DNA of 64,000 bases from Bacillus sp. BGMRC 2118 (GTDB lineage Bacteria; Bacillota; Bacilli; Bacillales; SA4). Positions 31,187-40,598 of the stretch are shown here, piece after piece (position 1 is the stretch's first letter; each line of letters opens with the position of its first letter). Made by a program: the position numbers and the translations under genes. The notes beneath the pieces were generated by a model. It had not been told where the DNA came from and ran no database searches. It worked only from the letters and a program-made list of their open reading frames with translations. Location: contig VTTJ01000012.1 in assembly GCA_008364785.1 (NCBI GenBank), forward strand, positions 34,291-98,290, in the 5' to 3' direction.

Positions 31187-32293
31187 GTGAATCCAAATGA
31201 ATATATAAAAGACTTTAAAATAGATCAGTTTCAGCACGACTTAATTACGTGGTTTGAACGTGAACAACGAGATTTACCGTGGAGAGAAGACCAAAATCCA
31301 TACAAAGTTTGGGTTTCTGAAATTATGCTTCAACAAACAAGAGTAGATACAGTCATTCCTTACTTTTTAAACTTCATCAAACAGTTCCCGACTATTGAAA
31401 GTCTTGCAACGGCGGATGAAGAACTCGTATTAAAGGCATGGGAAGGTCTCGGTTATTACTCAAGGGTCAGAAATTTGCAAACTGCTGTACGTGAGGTACA
31501 TGAAAATTATGGCGGGACTGTTCCTAATACGCCTGAGGAAATTTCAAAGCTAAAAGGCATTGGTCCCTATACAACAGGCTCAATTTTGAGTATCGCTTAC
31601 GGTGTTCCTGAACCTGCAGTTGATGGCAATGTTATGAGAGTATTATCAAGAATTCTGTCCATTTGGGATGACATTGCCAAACCAAAAACGAGAAAGATCT
31701 TTGAGACCATTATCCGCGATATAATTAGTAAAGAAAACCCATCGTTTTTTAACCAGGGATTAATGGAACTAGGGGCAATTGTTTGTACACCTAGTTCACC
31801 ATCATGTTTGTTATGTCCTGTTCAAGAGCATTGTCAGGCCTTTCAAGATGGGACACAAAAAGAGCTGCCGGTCAAAACAAAAAAGAATATGGTTAAGGAA
31901 TTACCGATGGCAGCCTGCGTATTTGTAACAGAGGATGATAAAGTATTGATCAGTAAAAGACCAGATTCAGGACTGTTAGCAAAGTTATGGGAATTTCCAA
32001 ATGTAGAAGTGGTAAAGGAACTAACATCGCCAAAAGAACAGCTCAAAACCTTTGCTGAGGAAATGTTTAATGTTAGTGTCCAAATTGATGATGTAATTGG
32101 CACGCTGCAACACGTTTTTTCTCACCTAACATGGAATTTAACAGTATACAAGGGTAGATTGACAGAGAAACCGAATCAATCGGATACCGTTAAAGTAGTA
32201 ACTGCATCCGAGTTGGAGAAGTATGCGTTCCCGGTATCACACCAAAAAATCTGGAAGCAATATTTAGAAGATAAAAAAGGCCAGCTAGTCTAG
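31187..32293 (+). CDS. mutY: Adenine DNA glycosylase MutY
   Basis: A 368-residue A/G-specific glycosylase that removes adenine opposite 8-oxoguanine. The N-terminal domain has the catalytic glutamate in VSEIMLQQTRV, the helix-hairpin-helix LKGIGPYTTGSI with the catalytic aspartate in AVDGNVMR, and the iron-sulfur loop CTPSSPSCLLCPVQEHC (spacing C-X6-C-X2-C-X5-C). The C-terminal NUDIX-like domain (from about 235) recognises 8-oxoguanine. The start is GTG 31187 after GGGGGAAA. B. subtilis mutY (yfhQ) has the same neighbours. Confidence 0.93.
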   Translation: MNPNEYIKDFKIDQFQHDLITWFEREQRDLPWREDQNPYKVWVSEIMLQQTRVDTVIPYFLNFIKQFPTIESLATADEELVLKAWEGLGYYSRVRNLQTAVREVHENYGGTVPNTPEEISKLKGIGPYTTGSILSIAYGVPEPAVDGNVMRVLSRILSIWDDIAKPKTRKIFETIIRDIISKENPSFFNQGLMELGAIVCTPSSPSCLLCPVQEHCQAFQDGTQKELPVKTKKNMVKELPMAACVFVTEDDKVLISKRPDSGLLAKLWEFPNVEVVKELTSPKEQLKTFAEEMFNVSVQIDDVIGTLQHVFSHLTWNLTVYKGRLTEKPNQSDTVKVVTASELEKYAFPVSHQKIWKQYLEDKKGQLV

Positions 32294-32304
32294 CTGGCTT
32301 TTCC
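32277..32304. terminator. Terminator overlapping the mutY end
   Basis: AAGGCCAGCTAG and CTAGCTGGCTT pair closely and run into TTCCTT. The stem contains the last codons and the stop of mutY and faces yfhS. Confidence 0.75.
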
Positions 32305-32529
32305 TTAATCGAACTGCACTCGGGTTCCATGAGTCCAATCTGCTTCATGTTGCGTGAAAGTGCCACGAGACTCAATTTCCTTAATGATCTCACGGTGAAT
32401 CGTTTGGCCTTCAGCATTTAAATATGGAACAATTTGTTGAAACGAATGGTGATAAAAAGCAAGCTCGCTATCCTTCCATTCTGTTTTTGGCATCATAGAT
32501 AACTCTGTCATATCTCTACCAACAAACAT
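32305..32529 (-). CDS. yfhS: YfhS family protein
   Basis: A 74-residue protein (MFVGRDMTELSMMPKTEW at the start, TFTQHEADWTHGTRVQFD at the end) that matches B. subtilis YfhS in length and sequence character. Function unknown, but the homologue has been linked to sporulation or growth phenotypes. ATG 32529 follows AAGGGGG at 8 nt; a frame extension to 32559 has no site. It is convergent with mutY and divergent from fabL, as in B. subtilis. Confidence 0.83.
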   Translation of the reverse strand: MFVGRDMTELSMMPKTEWKDSELAFYHHSFQQIVPYLNAEGQTIHREIIKEIESRGTFTQHEADWTHGTRVQFD

Positions 32530-32657
32530 TGTGTAAGCCCCCTTTAGGTTTATCTTCATCTTACTTTTTGTTTATTAGATGGTACATATGCATTTGAAAG
32601 TATGAAATAAGAAAGATATGATAAATAAGTAAAAGAATTGGTAATAGGAGTGGTTAA

Positions 32658-33407
32658 ATGACACAGAAGGTCGCATTAGTTACAGGAAGCAGTAGAGGAA
32701 TTGGAAAAGCCATTGCATTACGTTTAGCAAAGCAAGGCTATGACATTATCGTCAACTATGCTCGCAGTAAATCAGCTGCCGAAGAAACTGCTAAAGAAAT
32801 CGAAGCATTAGGAAGAAAAGCAGTTGTGATAAAAGCTAATGTAGGAAAGCCGGAAAAAATTAAAGAAATGTTTAAAGAAATTGATGAACATTTTGACCGT
32901 CTCGATATTTTTGTTAGTAACGCAGCATCCGGAGTATTACGACCATTAATGGAGTTAGAAGAATCTCATTGGGACTGGACAATGGATATTAACAGTAAGG
33001 CCTTATTGTTTTGTGCACAAGAAGCAGCAAAGAGAATGGAGACATCAGGTGGAGGGAAGATTGTCAGCCTAAGTTCTCTTGGTTCAATCCGGTACTTAGA
33101 AAACTATACAACGGTTGGTGTATCTAAGGCTGCGGTTGAATCGTTAACAAGATATCTAGCAGTAGAACTTGCTCCGAAAAATATCGTCGTCAATGCTGTG
33201 TCAGGTGGAGCAGTAGATACTGATGCACTTAAACACTTCCCGAACCGAGAAGAGCTTCTAGAAGATGCTAGAAAAAATACACCAGCAGGTCGTATGGTTG
33301 AACCAGAAGACCTAGTAAATGCTGTTATGTTCCTATTATCTGATGAAGCCCAGATGGTAAGAGGACAAACCATTATTGTAGATGGTGGACGATCCTTGTT
33401 AGTGTAA
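32658..33407 (+). CDS. fabL: Enoyl-[acyl-carrier-protein] reductase FabL
   Basis: A 249-residue SDR-type enoyl-ACP reductase, NADPH-dependent, for the last step of fatty-acid elongation. The cofactor loop TGSSRGIGKA is at residues 9-18, NAASG takes the place of the usual NNAG, and the active site is Y-x6-K in YTTVGVSK near 150-157, the spacing typical of FabL. TAGGAGTGG precedes the ATG. The order yfhS, fabL, SASP, ygaB follows B. subtilis, which supports FabL over a generic SDR; here a helicase gene is placed between fabL and the SASP. Confidence 0.9.
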   Translation: MTQKVALVTGSSRGIGKAIALRLAKQGYDIIVNYARSKSAAEETAKEIEALGRKAVVIKANVGKPEKIKEMFKEIDEHFDRLDIFVSNAASGVLRPLMELEESHWDWTMDINSKALLFCAQEAAKRMETSGGGKIVSLSSLGSIRYLENYTTVGVSKAAVESLTRYLAVELAPKNIVVNAVSGGAVDTDALKHFPNREELLEDARKNTPAGRMVEPEDLVNAVMFLLSDEAQMVRGQTIIVDGGRSLLV

Positions 33408-33417
33408 AATACATAAA

Positions 33418-33453
33418 AAAACTAAGCTTGCACCTTTGGTGTTAGCTTAGTTT
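33418..33453. terminator. Bidirectional terminator of fabL and the helicase gene
   Basis: AAACTAAGCT and AGCTTAGTTT form the outer stem, with ACC/GGT continuing inside. Confidence 0.75.
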
Positions 33454-33459
33454 CTTCTA

Positions 33460-36400
33460 CTAGAGATTTAATATCTCCCTAATATCCTCATCTGAAAGCT
33501 TATATCCTTGATTTTCTTCTGTATCCATAATTTCTTCAATCATTTGTTTTTTCTTTTCTTGAAGTTCACTAATTTTCTCTTCAATTGTACCTTTTGTTAC
33601 AAGCTTAATGACTTCAACTACGCTTGATTGCCCAATTCGATGAGCACGGTCCATTGCCTGTTCTTCTACTGCTGGATTCCACCAACTATCATAAAGAATA
33701 ACCGTATCTGCACCTGTTAAATTCAAGCCTGTTCCACCAGCTTTCAAGGAAATGAGAAAAAATGAACGCTCTCCGTCATTAAATCGATTACATAATTCTA
33801 AACGATCCTCGGAAGCAGTTTGTCCATCTAAATAAAAGTAAGGAACTCCTTGCTTCGTTAACGATTGTCCAATGATTTGGAGCATTTTTGTAAATTGAGA
33901 AAAAATTAAGACCTTACGACCAGCCTGTTTACATTCATCTATAATCTCTAGCAATTGTTCTAGCTTGGATGATTCACCCTTATAACCATCTACAAATAAT
34001 CCAGGATGACAGCATATTTGTCGTAAGCGGGTTAAACCGGCTAATATCTTAATGCGATTTTTACGAAGAGTATCCTTGTCTAGATGCTTTAATGTATCAT
34101 GACGAAGCTTTGCTAAATAGCCTGCATACAGCTCCTTTTGATGTTTCGACAGTTCGATTGACTGGGTGGTTTCATTTTTAGCAGGTAGTTCCTGCAAAAC
34201 ATCCTCTTTTAATCTACGAAGTAAAAATGGACGAACTCTTTTCGCAATATCTTTGCTTGTTAAATGACTAAATTCCGTAAGTCCTTGGAACAACTCGGGA
34301 AATACAATGTTATAAATAGACCAAAGCTCCTCAGGGCTATTTTCAACAGGTGTTCCTGTAAGAGCAAAACGATTTTCAGCTTGTAATTTCTTCGCCGCTT
34401 TTGCTGTTTGTGTTGTTGGATTTTTAAATGCTTGTGCTTCATCAAAGAATATCGTGTGAAATGATTGTTTCTCATACCATTCAATGTCTTTTCGTAACAG
34501 AGGATAGGAGGTGATCAACACATCATATTCGGAACTATCACTCTGAATTGCTGCTCGTTCCTTTTTCTCTCCGTCAATAACCATTGCCTGGATATGTGGA
34601 GTGAATTTCCCAAACTCTGCAAGCCAGTTATAAGTTAAGGAAGAAGGACAGACAATCAGCACAGGTTTCCTTTTTCGTAGATTTGAGAGTTCTGAACTGA
34701 TAAAAGCGATACTTTGAATGGTCTTCCCAAGTCCCATATCATCAGCTAGAACTCCTCCAAAACCATATAATGATAGTGTTTTCATCCAAGTAAAGCCTTG
34801 TTTTTGATAGTTTCTTAATGTGTCTTGAAGAGGGATGGGAAGATCATCATGATATGTTGTTGGTGATTGCAGAGCAGAAAGAAAGTCTTTGAATGTATTT
34901 TCTGCCTCGTATGCATCATGCTCACCGAAAATAGATAAGTACTTCGCACTCTTCGTAATAGGTAAACTAAATTCTTCATGAATGTCTGTTTCGTCAGGAA
35001 TGGTCGTTAAGAATCGTTGTATTTCTTCTATTTCCTTTGATTCTAAGGAAAATAGTGAGCCGTTTTTTAGTCGATAATATTTTCTCTTTTCCTCAATAGC
35101 CGATAATAGCCCCCGAATCTCATCTTCTGCAATACCATCCATTTTAAATTTGAAATCTAACCAATTCGTACGTTCTTTATTAACTTTAACCCGAATTCGT
35201 GGCTTTCCATTACCTCTGAAAATTCGGTTTCGAACAGCAGTAGTTGCATAGATTTGAGCGAGTTTTTGAAGCTTTGGTACGATATAATGCAAAAATTCAT
35301 ATTCAAGTGCCTCATTGTGTAAATAAAAACCACCATCTGTTTTTGTGCACTCACTATCTTCTAATAGTGTAAGGATTGCTTGTTCTTTTTCTATATCTCT
35401 TACTAATACGTAAGAGCTTTCATCAGCCAATTCATCTAAAGGATCGATCATAATATTATCGTATTGGAATTCAAGTCCAATTAATAATCTGTTTTTTAAT
35501 CGGTCTAGATAGATCTTTGCCACCAAAGGAACCTCATTCATTTCATTCACAATTGTACTTGAAAGATGAACAACACCTAATTTTCGCAGAGAAGGTACAA
35601 CTTTTTCAATAAAAGAAGATAGTTGCTTTTTAGGTACTTGAATAGAGGGAGATTTTTTAAGTAGCTTATCTATATCCAACAACAAATTAAATTCTTTCCG
35701 CTCTAAATTCACAAGTTTTCCATCACTTAAAATTGTTGAATAAGTCTCTAAAAATTCGAGCTTTCCAAGTCCTTCTACATTCAGTAAATAGCTATGGTTC
35801 TTTGCTTCTGTAAGATGAAATGAAAGTGGTAAAGTCTCATTTGTTATTAAAATCGGTTTCCCTTTTATTTTTGCAAGTGGTGCTTCTTGTAATAAAGTCT
35901 TGATTTGGTCCCAATGAGAAGGAGGAATGATTAAATAGCTTTCTGAAATGAACGTCTGATCACGACTTATATGAATGAATTGTCGAAGTAATGCTTCATC
36001 TTCTCGGATAAAACAAAAAAGCTCTGTATTAAATGTGAAATCAGATGAAAGTGTGTATGGTAATCCCTGGTCAAGTGCAAGCAGGAACTCCATCATATCC
36101 TTTACTTGTACATCATTAATCATTAGTTCTATTTTAAGAAGAGATTTTTCCCCCGTTTGTATATCACATAACAACTGTAATTCAACGACTTGCCTAGTTT
36201 CAAATCTGTTTCGATGACGAGCAGGAGTCAAGGAATGATGACTCAATAAAGATTGAAGACTGTCATTGAAATGAGTAGGTATTTCTTGATAAGTTTTTAT
36301 ATCCTTTTGATTATGATGTATTGCGAGTAAAACTGCCGCTACATGCTGACACTCTTTTTGAAAAGAGGAGAGCTTAGGACATGTACAGGCTGTCATCATG

Positions 36401-36582
36401 TTATGTTGATCATCATATTGAATAGTTACGTTAAATTCTTCCACAGCCTTTACAACGGCTTGATATGAATGTGTAGTTGATTGAATAAAGGTTACTTTAT
36501 TCGCTTTGAAAAACACGTCTCCTTTTTTATAGGAGACCATTCCACACATGTCTTTAATTTGCTTTACTGTAATTTTCTTCAT
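33460..36582 (-). CDS. SNF2-family helicase with SWIM zinc finger
   Basis: A 1040-residue Swi2/Snf2-type ATPase. A SWIM zinc finger (CTCPKLSSFQKECQHVA, C-x-C...C-x-H) is near residues 66-82 and is followed by a long SNF2-associated domain. The ATPase core (about 590-1030) has motif I DDMGLGKT, motif II as DEAQ (FFDEAQAFKNP, rather than DEAH), LTGTPVENSPEELWS, and the C-terminal RAHRIGQ. Such proteins move along DNA or remodel nucleoprotein; the bacterial role is unclear. The usual B. subtilis fabL-SASP junction lacks this gene. Confidence 0.88.
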   Translation of the reverse strand: MKKITVKQIKDMCGMVSYKKGDVFFKANKVTFIQSTTHSYQAVVKAVEEFNVTIQYDDQHNMMTACTCPKLSSFQKECQHVAAVLLAIHHNQKDIKTYQEIPTHFNDSLQSLLSHHSLTPARHRNRFETRQVVELQLLCDIQTGEKSLLKIELMINDVQVKDMMEFLLALDQGLPYTLSSDFTFNTELFCFIREDEALLRQFIHISRDQTFISESYLIIPPSHWDQIKTLLQEAPLAKIKGKPILITNETLPLSFHLTEAKNHSYLLNVEGLGKLEFLETYSTILSDGKLVNLERKEFNLLLDIDKLLKKSPSIQVPKKQLSSFIEKVVPSLRKLGVVHLSSTIVNEMNEVPLVAKIYLDRLKNRLLIGLEFQYDNIMIDPLDELADESSYVLVRDIEKEQAILTLLEDSECTKTDGGFYLHNEALEYEFLHYIVPKLQKLAQIYATTAVRNRIFRGNGKPRIRVKVNKERTNWLDFKFKMDGIAEDEIRGLLSAIEEKRKYYRLKNGSLFSLESKEIEEIQRFLTTIPDETDIHEEFSLPITKSAKYLSIFGEHDAYEAENTFKDFLSALQSPTTYHDDLPIPLQDTLRNYQKQGFTWMKTLSLYGFGGVLADDMGLGKTIQSIAFISSELSNLRKRKPVLIVCPSSLTYNWLAEFGKFTPHIQAMVIDGEKKERAAIQSDSSEYDVLITSYPLLRKDIEWYEKQSFHTIFFDEAQAFKNPTTQTAKAAKKLQAENRFALTGTPVENSPEELWSIYNIVFPELFQGLTEFSHLTSKDIAKRVRPFLLRRLKEDVLQELPAKNETTQSIELSKHQKELYAGYLAKLRHDTLKHLDKDTLRKNRIKILAGLTRLRQICCHPGLFVDGYKGESSKLEQLLEIIDECKQAGRKVLIFSQFTKMLQIIGQSLTKQGVPYFYLDGQTASEDRLELCNRFNDGERSFFLISLKAGGTGLNLTGADTVILYDSWWNPAVEEQAMDRAHRIGQSSVVEVIKLVTKGTIEEKISELQEKKKQMIEEIMDTEENQGYKLSDEDIREILNL

Positions 36583-36745
36583 GTTAGTCTCCCTTCAGAA
36601 GAGCTTGTATTTTCCGATTGTATCATAAAGTAATTTACTTAATCGATTTAAAATATTGTGAATACTTTATCTCAATAAAAAACTAAATTTTTTTGAATAA
36701 TAATATCGTGATTGGAGAAATTAATTTATGTTGGAGGTGATAATC

Positions 36746-36925
36746 ATGGCAAACAGAAACCAAAATCAAGCTTCTAAAACTAATGCTGAAGAAGTACGTG
36801 CACAAAACGCTGCTTCTCAAGGTCAAGGTTCTTTCGGAACTGAATTCGCTTCTGAGACTAATGCTCAAGAGGTACGTCAGCAAAACGCACAATCTCAAGC
36901 ACGCAAAGGTCAAGGTAACGAATAA
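36746..36925 (+). CDS. sspE: Gamma-type small acid-soluble spore protein
   Basis: A 59-residue gamma-type SASP rich in Gln, Asn, Ala and Ser. It has two related segments (SKTNAEEVRAQNAASQGQG and SETNAQEVRQQNAQSQARKG) separated by TEFASE, the recognition site of the germination protease GPR. Such proteins are amino-acid stores degraded at germination. ATG 36746 follows TTGGAGGTG. It is shorter than the B. subtilis SspE, which has about 84 residues, but has the same place next to ygaB. Confidence 0.88.
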   Translation: MANRNQNQASKTNAEEVRAQNAASQGQGSFGTEFASETNAQEVRQQNAQSQARKGQGNE

Positions 36926-36937
36926 TACTTAATCTTA

Positions 36938-36976
36938 AGGCACTCCTTATCCATCCGATAGGGAGTGTCTTTTTGA
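36938..36976 (+). terminator. Terminator after the SASP gene
   Basis: AGGCACTCCTTAT and ATAGGGAGTGTCT pair with small mismatches and are followed by TTTTTGATTTT. Confidence 0.8.
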
Positions 36977-37144
36977 TTTTTAAGTGTTAAGCCGTCAAAG
37001 AAAGGGTGTCAGCATAGCGCTCAACTTCTATATAGATGGATAGACGACAAAACTTCTCACGAGTCTACATAGTTAGCTAAAGGAATTTAAAGCTGCAGGA
37101 AGAAAGTTTATATATAGAAGAACATAACAAGGAGCTGAAGAGTA

Positions 37145-37411
37145 ATGTCTCGCTTTGATGAACTAGTTCGAGAACAGCTAAAAACAATGGATAAGCTTTT
37201 ATTTCTGCAATCAGAGATTGAACGTTGTCAACAAATAGAAATGGAGTTAAATGAATTACATAATAATACTGAGCTTCAATCAGTGAAAGAAGATATTAGG
37301 CGGATGAAAGAGGAACTCAAAGAAATCCATACGATGTTTGAGATGCAAACAGAAGAAGTAATCTCATCTTATAAGCATAATCAAGAAAAACCCCTTACAA
37401 CGGTTAGCTGA
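37145..37411 (+). CDS. ygaB: YgaB family protein
   Basis: An 88-residue, highly charged helical protein (RFDELVREQLKTMDKLL at the start). Residues about 20-75 show a coiled-coil pattern. Length, composition and location right after the SASP gene match YgaB of B. subtilis, whose function is unknown. AAGGAGCTGAAG precedes the ATG. Confidence 0.8.
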   Translation: MSRFDELVREQLKTMDKLLFLQSEIERCQQIEMELNELHNNTELQSVKEDIRRMKEELKEIHTMFEMQTEEVISSYKHNQEKPLTTVS

Positions 37412-37517
37412 AAAATGTCTATCAAAGAGAATTGATACCTATTATAAGCTACCTACTGTATGTAATGTTAGACTGCGTATCAACAATTCCAATCTAAAAA
37501 AATAATAGATATAAAAT

Positions 37518-37549
37518 GAGTCCACTAAATTTAGTGGCTCTTTTGTTTT
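37518..37549 (+). terminator. Terminator after ygaB
   Basis: GAGTCCACTAAATTTAGTGG forms most of a palindromic stem (37518-37540) and is followed by TTTTGTTTT. Confidence 0.75.
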
Positions 37550-37686
37550 AAATTATAGTAATAACCGTTATAATAGTAAGAAGTAAAAAAATATTGGACA
37601 AGTAAAACGATAAAAAGCATATATACAGATCGAGATAATAGGTAACTATTACTTCACCTGAGCGGAAATGAAAGAAGGGAGTTAGG

Positions 37687-38217
37687 ATGGGCTTTCCCAT
37701 GGCAGGAGACAGGATTCAAATTCATAGCTACAAACATAACGGAAATATCCATAGAGTTTGGGAAGAATCAATCGTTCTAAAAGGTACGCAGAGTGTGGTG
37801 ATTATCGGAAATGACCGCACAACTGTAACAGAGTCAGATGGGAGAACATGGATCACGCGAGAACCAGCTATCTGTTATTTTGATGCTCACAATTGGTTTA
37901 ATATTATTGGGATGCTTAGAGAAGATGGTATATACTACTATTGCAATATTAGCTCTCCTTTTATATGGGACAATGAAGCATTGAAATATATTGACTATGA
38001 TTTAGATGTGAAGGTTTTTCCAGATATGACGTACATATTATTAGATGAAGATGAGTATGAGCGACACAAGCAAATGATGAATTATCCAGATGTTATTGAT
38101 CAAATCTTGAAACGTAATTTAGATCAGCTCATTTTTTGGATACATAGCCGTAAGGGACCGTTTGCCCCGGATTTTATTGACAATTGGTATGAGCAGTACT
38201 TGCTTTATCGCACGTAA
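37687..38217 (+). CDS. ntdP: Nucleoside tri-/diphosphate phosphatase NtdP (DUF402, YgaC)
   Basis: A 176-residue DUF402 protein. Acidic metal-binding residues lie in YYYCNISSPFIWDNEALKYIDYDLDVKVFPD and LLDEDEYERH. Family members from Staphylococcus and Streptomyces hydrolyse nucleoside tri- and diphosphates with a divalent metal. Length and location (between ygaB and ygaD) match B. subtilis YgaC. AAGGGAGTTAGG precedes the ATG. The physiological substrate here is inferred. Confidence 0.85.
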   Translation: MGFPMAGDRIQIHSYKHNGNIHRVWEESIVLKGTQSVVIIGNDRTTVTESDGRTWITREPAICYFDAHNWFNIIGMLREDGIYYYCNISSPFIWDNEALKYIDYDLDVKVFPDMTYILLDEDEYERHKQMMNYPDVIDQILKRNLDQLIFWIHSRKGPFAPDFIDNWYEQYLLYRT

Positions 38218-38246
38218 CCTGTTGAACAAACACTCAACAGGTTTTT
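38216..38246 (+). terminator. Terminator after ntdP
   Basis: AACCTGTTGA and TCAACAGGTT form a perfect stem followed by TTTCTT. It begins in the stop codon. Confidence 0.85.
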
Positions 38247-38420
38247 CTTATGAAGGCTTTCTTCATGAACAACGATGCAATTGATATACAGGTGACAAAA
38301 AGATGCCCTGAAACACAAGCAAATCACGTCTTATACGAAGGCAAGAATATAGAATACGGGCGCAGCCGAAAATATAATCTTAAAGAATAGCTTCACTCAG
38401 CTTAGAAATGAAGGTGTGAT

Positions 38421-40169
38421 ATGGATAGTATTAAGCGATATTTTAAGTTTGTAAGACCGTACAGATGGAGAATCATTATCACCATTTTAGTAGGTATTGT
38501 AAAATTTACGATCCCGTTATTAATTCCACTCTTACTTCAATATGTAATTGATGACATTATTAACGGTGAAACTCTTTCTGTGGAGGAAAAGAAAACTCAA
38601 TTATTTTACATATTAGCTGTTGTTTTCTTTTTATTCCTTGTCGTTAGGCCACCTATTGAGTATTACAGACAATATTACGCTCAATGGGTAGGAAGTAAAA
38701 TTTTATATGACATTCGTGATCAATTGTTTGATCATCTTCAAAAGCTAAGCTTCCGCTATTATGCGAATACACGTGTTGGTGAAGTTATTTCACGTGTTAT
38801 TAACGATGTTGAGCAAACAAAAAACTTTGTAATTACAGGTTTAATGAATGTATGGTTAGATGCGATTACTATTATTATTGCAGTCGGTATCATGTTTTCA
38901 ATGGATATTTCTCTAACGATTGTATCTATCTTGCTATTCCCTTTCTATGGATTCTCCATCAAATACTTTTATGGACGTCTAAGGCATTTAACAAGAGTGC
39001 GTTCACAGGCACTTGCTAACGTTCAAGGTCATTTGCATGAACGTGTACAAGGAATGCCAATCATTCAGGGATTTGCTTTAGAGGAGCATGAGCAAAAGGA
39101 ATTCAATCGTGAAAATGAGACATTCTTAACGAAAGCATTAGAGCATACGAAATGGAATGCAAAAACGTTTGCAGTTGTGAATACCATTACTGACGTAGCT
39201 CCGCTTCTAGTAATTGGGTATGCTGGTTATCAAGTTATTATGGGGGATATTAAAGTCGGAACGATGGTTGCATTTATTGCTTATATGGATCGATTATACA
39301 GTCCACTCCGTCGTTTAATTAACTCTTCTACAACGCTAACTCAATCCATTGCTTCTATGGACAGAATGTTTGAATTTATTGATGAGAAATATGATATTGA
39401 AGATAGTTCTTCATCTAAAGACGTACAAAAAATAGAAGGTAGCCTGAAATTCGATCATGTCTCCTTCCAATATGCTGACGATGAAACACCTGTATTAAAA
39501 GATGTCAGTTTAACTGTAAATAAAGGGGAAACGGTTGCCTTTGTCGGAATGAGTGGAGGCGGTAAATCTACACTTGTTAGTTTAATTCCGCGTTTTTATG
39601 ATGTAACAGACGGTAGAATTTTAATTGATGGTGAAGATATCCGTGAGTTTAAAGTAAGGTCCTGGCGTAATCAACTCGGAATTGTCATGCAAGATTCCAT
39701 TCTTTTTAGTGACACTGTGAAATTTAATATTTCAATGGGAAAACCGGGTGCTACTGATGAAGAAATCATTGAAGCAGCAAAGGCAGCAAATGCTCATGAT
39801 TTCATTATGGAACTGCCTGAAGGCTACGATACAAAGGTAGGAGAAAGGGGAGTTAAGCTCTCTGGTGGACAAAAACAAAGAATCTCAATTGCACGAGTTT
39901 TCCTGAAGAATCCACCTATATTAATTTTTGATGAAGCGACATCTGCATTAGACTTAGAAAGTGAGCATCTAATTCAAGAATCACTAACGCGCTTAGCTCA
40001 AAATAGAACGACGTGTATCGTCGCTCATCGCTTGTCAACCATTACACATGCAGACAAAATTGTCGTATTAGATCATGGTGAAATTAAAGAGATAGGTACG
40101 CACGAGGAGCTCATGAATAAACAAGGTGCTTACTATGAATTGTTCTCCATCCAACAACTAAATCATTAG
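38421..40169 (+). CDS. ygaD: ABC exporter half-transporter YgaD
   Basis: A 582-residue fused ABC exporter: six transmembrane segments (about residues 15-300), then the ATPase domain with Walker A GMSGGGKST (near 375), signature LSGGQKQR (near 478) and Walker B ILIFDEATSALD. Such proteins work as dimers and export drugs, lipids or peptides. Length and place after ntdP match YgaD. AAGGTGTGAT precedes the ATG. The substrate is unknown. A terminator and then a mobile repeat follow. Confidence 0.87.
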   Translation: MDSIKRYFKFVRPYRWRIIITILVGIVKFTIPLLIPLLLQYVIDDIINGETLSVEEKKTQLFYILAVVFFLFLVVRPPIEYYRQYYAQWVGSKILYDIRDQLFDHLQKLSFRYYANTRVGEVISRVINDVEQTKNFVITGLMNVWLDAITIIIAVGIMFSMDISLTIVSILLFPFYGFSIKYFYGRLRHLTRVRSQALANVQGHLHERVQGMPIIQGFALEEHEQKEFNRENETFLTKALEHTKWNAKTFAVVNTITDVAPLLVIGYAGYQVIMGDIKVGTMVAFIAYMDRLYSPLRRLINSSTTLTQSIASMDRMFEFIDEKYDIEDSSSSKDVQKIEGSLKFDHVSFQYADDETPVLKDVSLTVNKGETVAFVGMSGGGKSTLVSLIPRFYDVTDGRILIDGEDIREFKVRSWRNQLGIVMQDSILFSDTVKFNISMGKPGATDEEIIEAAKAANAHDFIMELPEGYDTKVGERGVKLSGGQKQRISIARVFLKNPPILIFDEATSALDLESEHLIQESLTRLAQNRTTCIVAHRLSTITHADKIVVLDHGEIKEIGTHEELMNKQGAYYELFSIQQLNH

Positions 40170-40170
40170 T

Positions 40171-40202
40171 AAAGATAGCGGCTGAGGCCACTATCTTTTT
40201 TT
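40171..40202 (+). terminator. Terminator after ygaD
   Basis: AAAGATAG and CTATCTTT pair, with an inner GGC/GCC, and a T run follows. Confidence 0.8.
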
Positions 40203-40204
40203 AT

Positions 40205-40389
40205 GGCTCTTTTCTAAAATTTTGTTGCTATTAGCACAATTATTCTTGGTGTACAACCAGTTTTAGATGCAGATTGAGGTTAATTTAGAAAAGAGCAACT
40301 CTTTTTATGTATAGAAGTACCTAGACACTAAGGTTAAAATCCAGCTATTGGGATTTTTACGAGAAAGCAACAATCTATATGAAACAGCT
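40205..40389. mobile_element. Non-autonomous ISL3-like element, copy C (185 bp)
   Basis: Same orientation and nearly the same length as copy A: it starts GGCTCTTTTCTAAAATTTTG and ends CAATCTATATGAAACAGCT, with the same inner hairpin region. The flanking 8-mers TTTTTTAT and TCTTATAT match at 6 positions, so the duplication has decayed. It is placed right after the ygaD terminator. Confidence 0.8.
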
Positions 40390-40410
40390 TCTTATATTCA
40401 AAATTGTCGA

Positions 40411-40425
40411 AATATTTATAAAATT
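40411..40425. promoter_or_regulatory. Possible CodY-like site upstream of the peptide transporter operon
   Basis: AATATTTATAAAATT differs from the CodY consensus AATTTTCWGAAAATT at three positions. Peptide transport operons are common CodY targets, so the site is worth noting, but AT-rich intergenic DNA gives such matches by chance. Confidence 0.25.
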
Positions 40426-40598
40426 AACAGCAAACTTCGACAGCATTTTTGTCATCGTATTGTAATAATAAGTAACATCCAAAAATAAAAGGTAATAGAT
40501 GGAATTTTTTAAGTTTGTCTTCCATCTAGGTGGAAACATGTACTAGCAACACAGAATCATCAATATAATGTGGTAACAGATGGGGTAGGGGTGATGTA

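Noticed and set aside
36659..36685. Sigma-G promoter of the gamma SASP gene
   Set aside because: TGAATA is present but the best -10 match is only 14 bp away and poor; I could not define the promoter.
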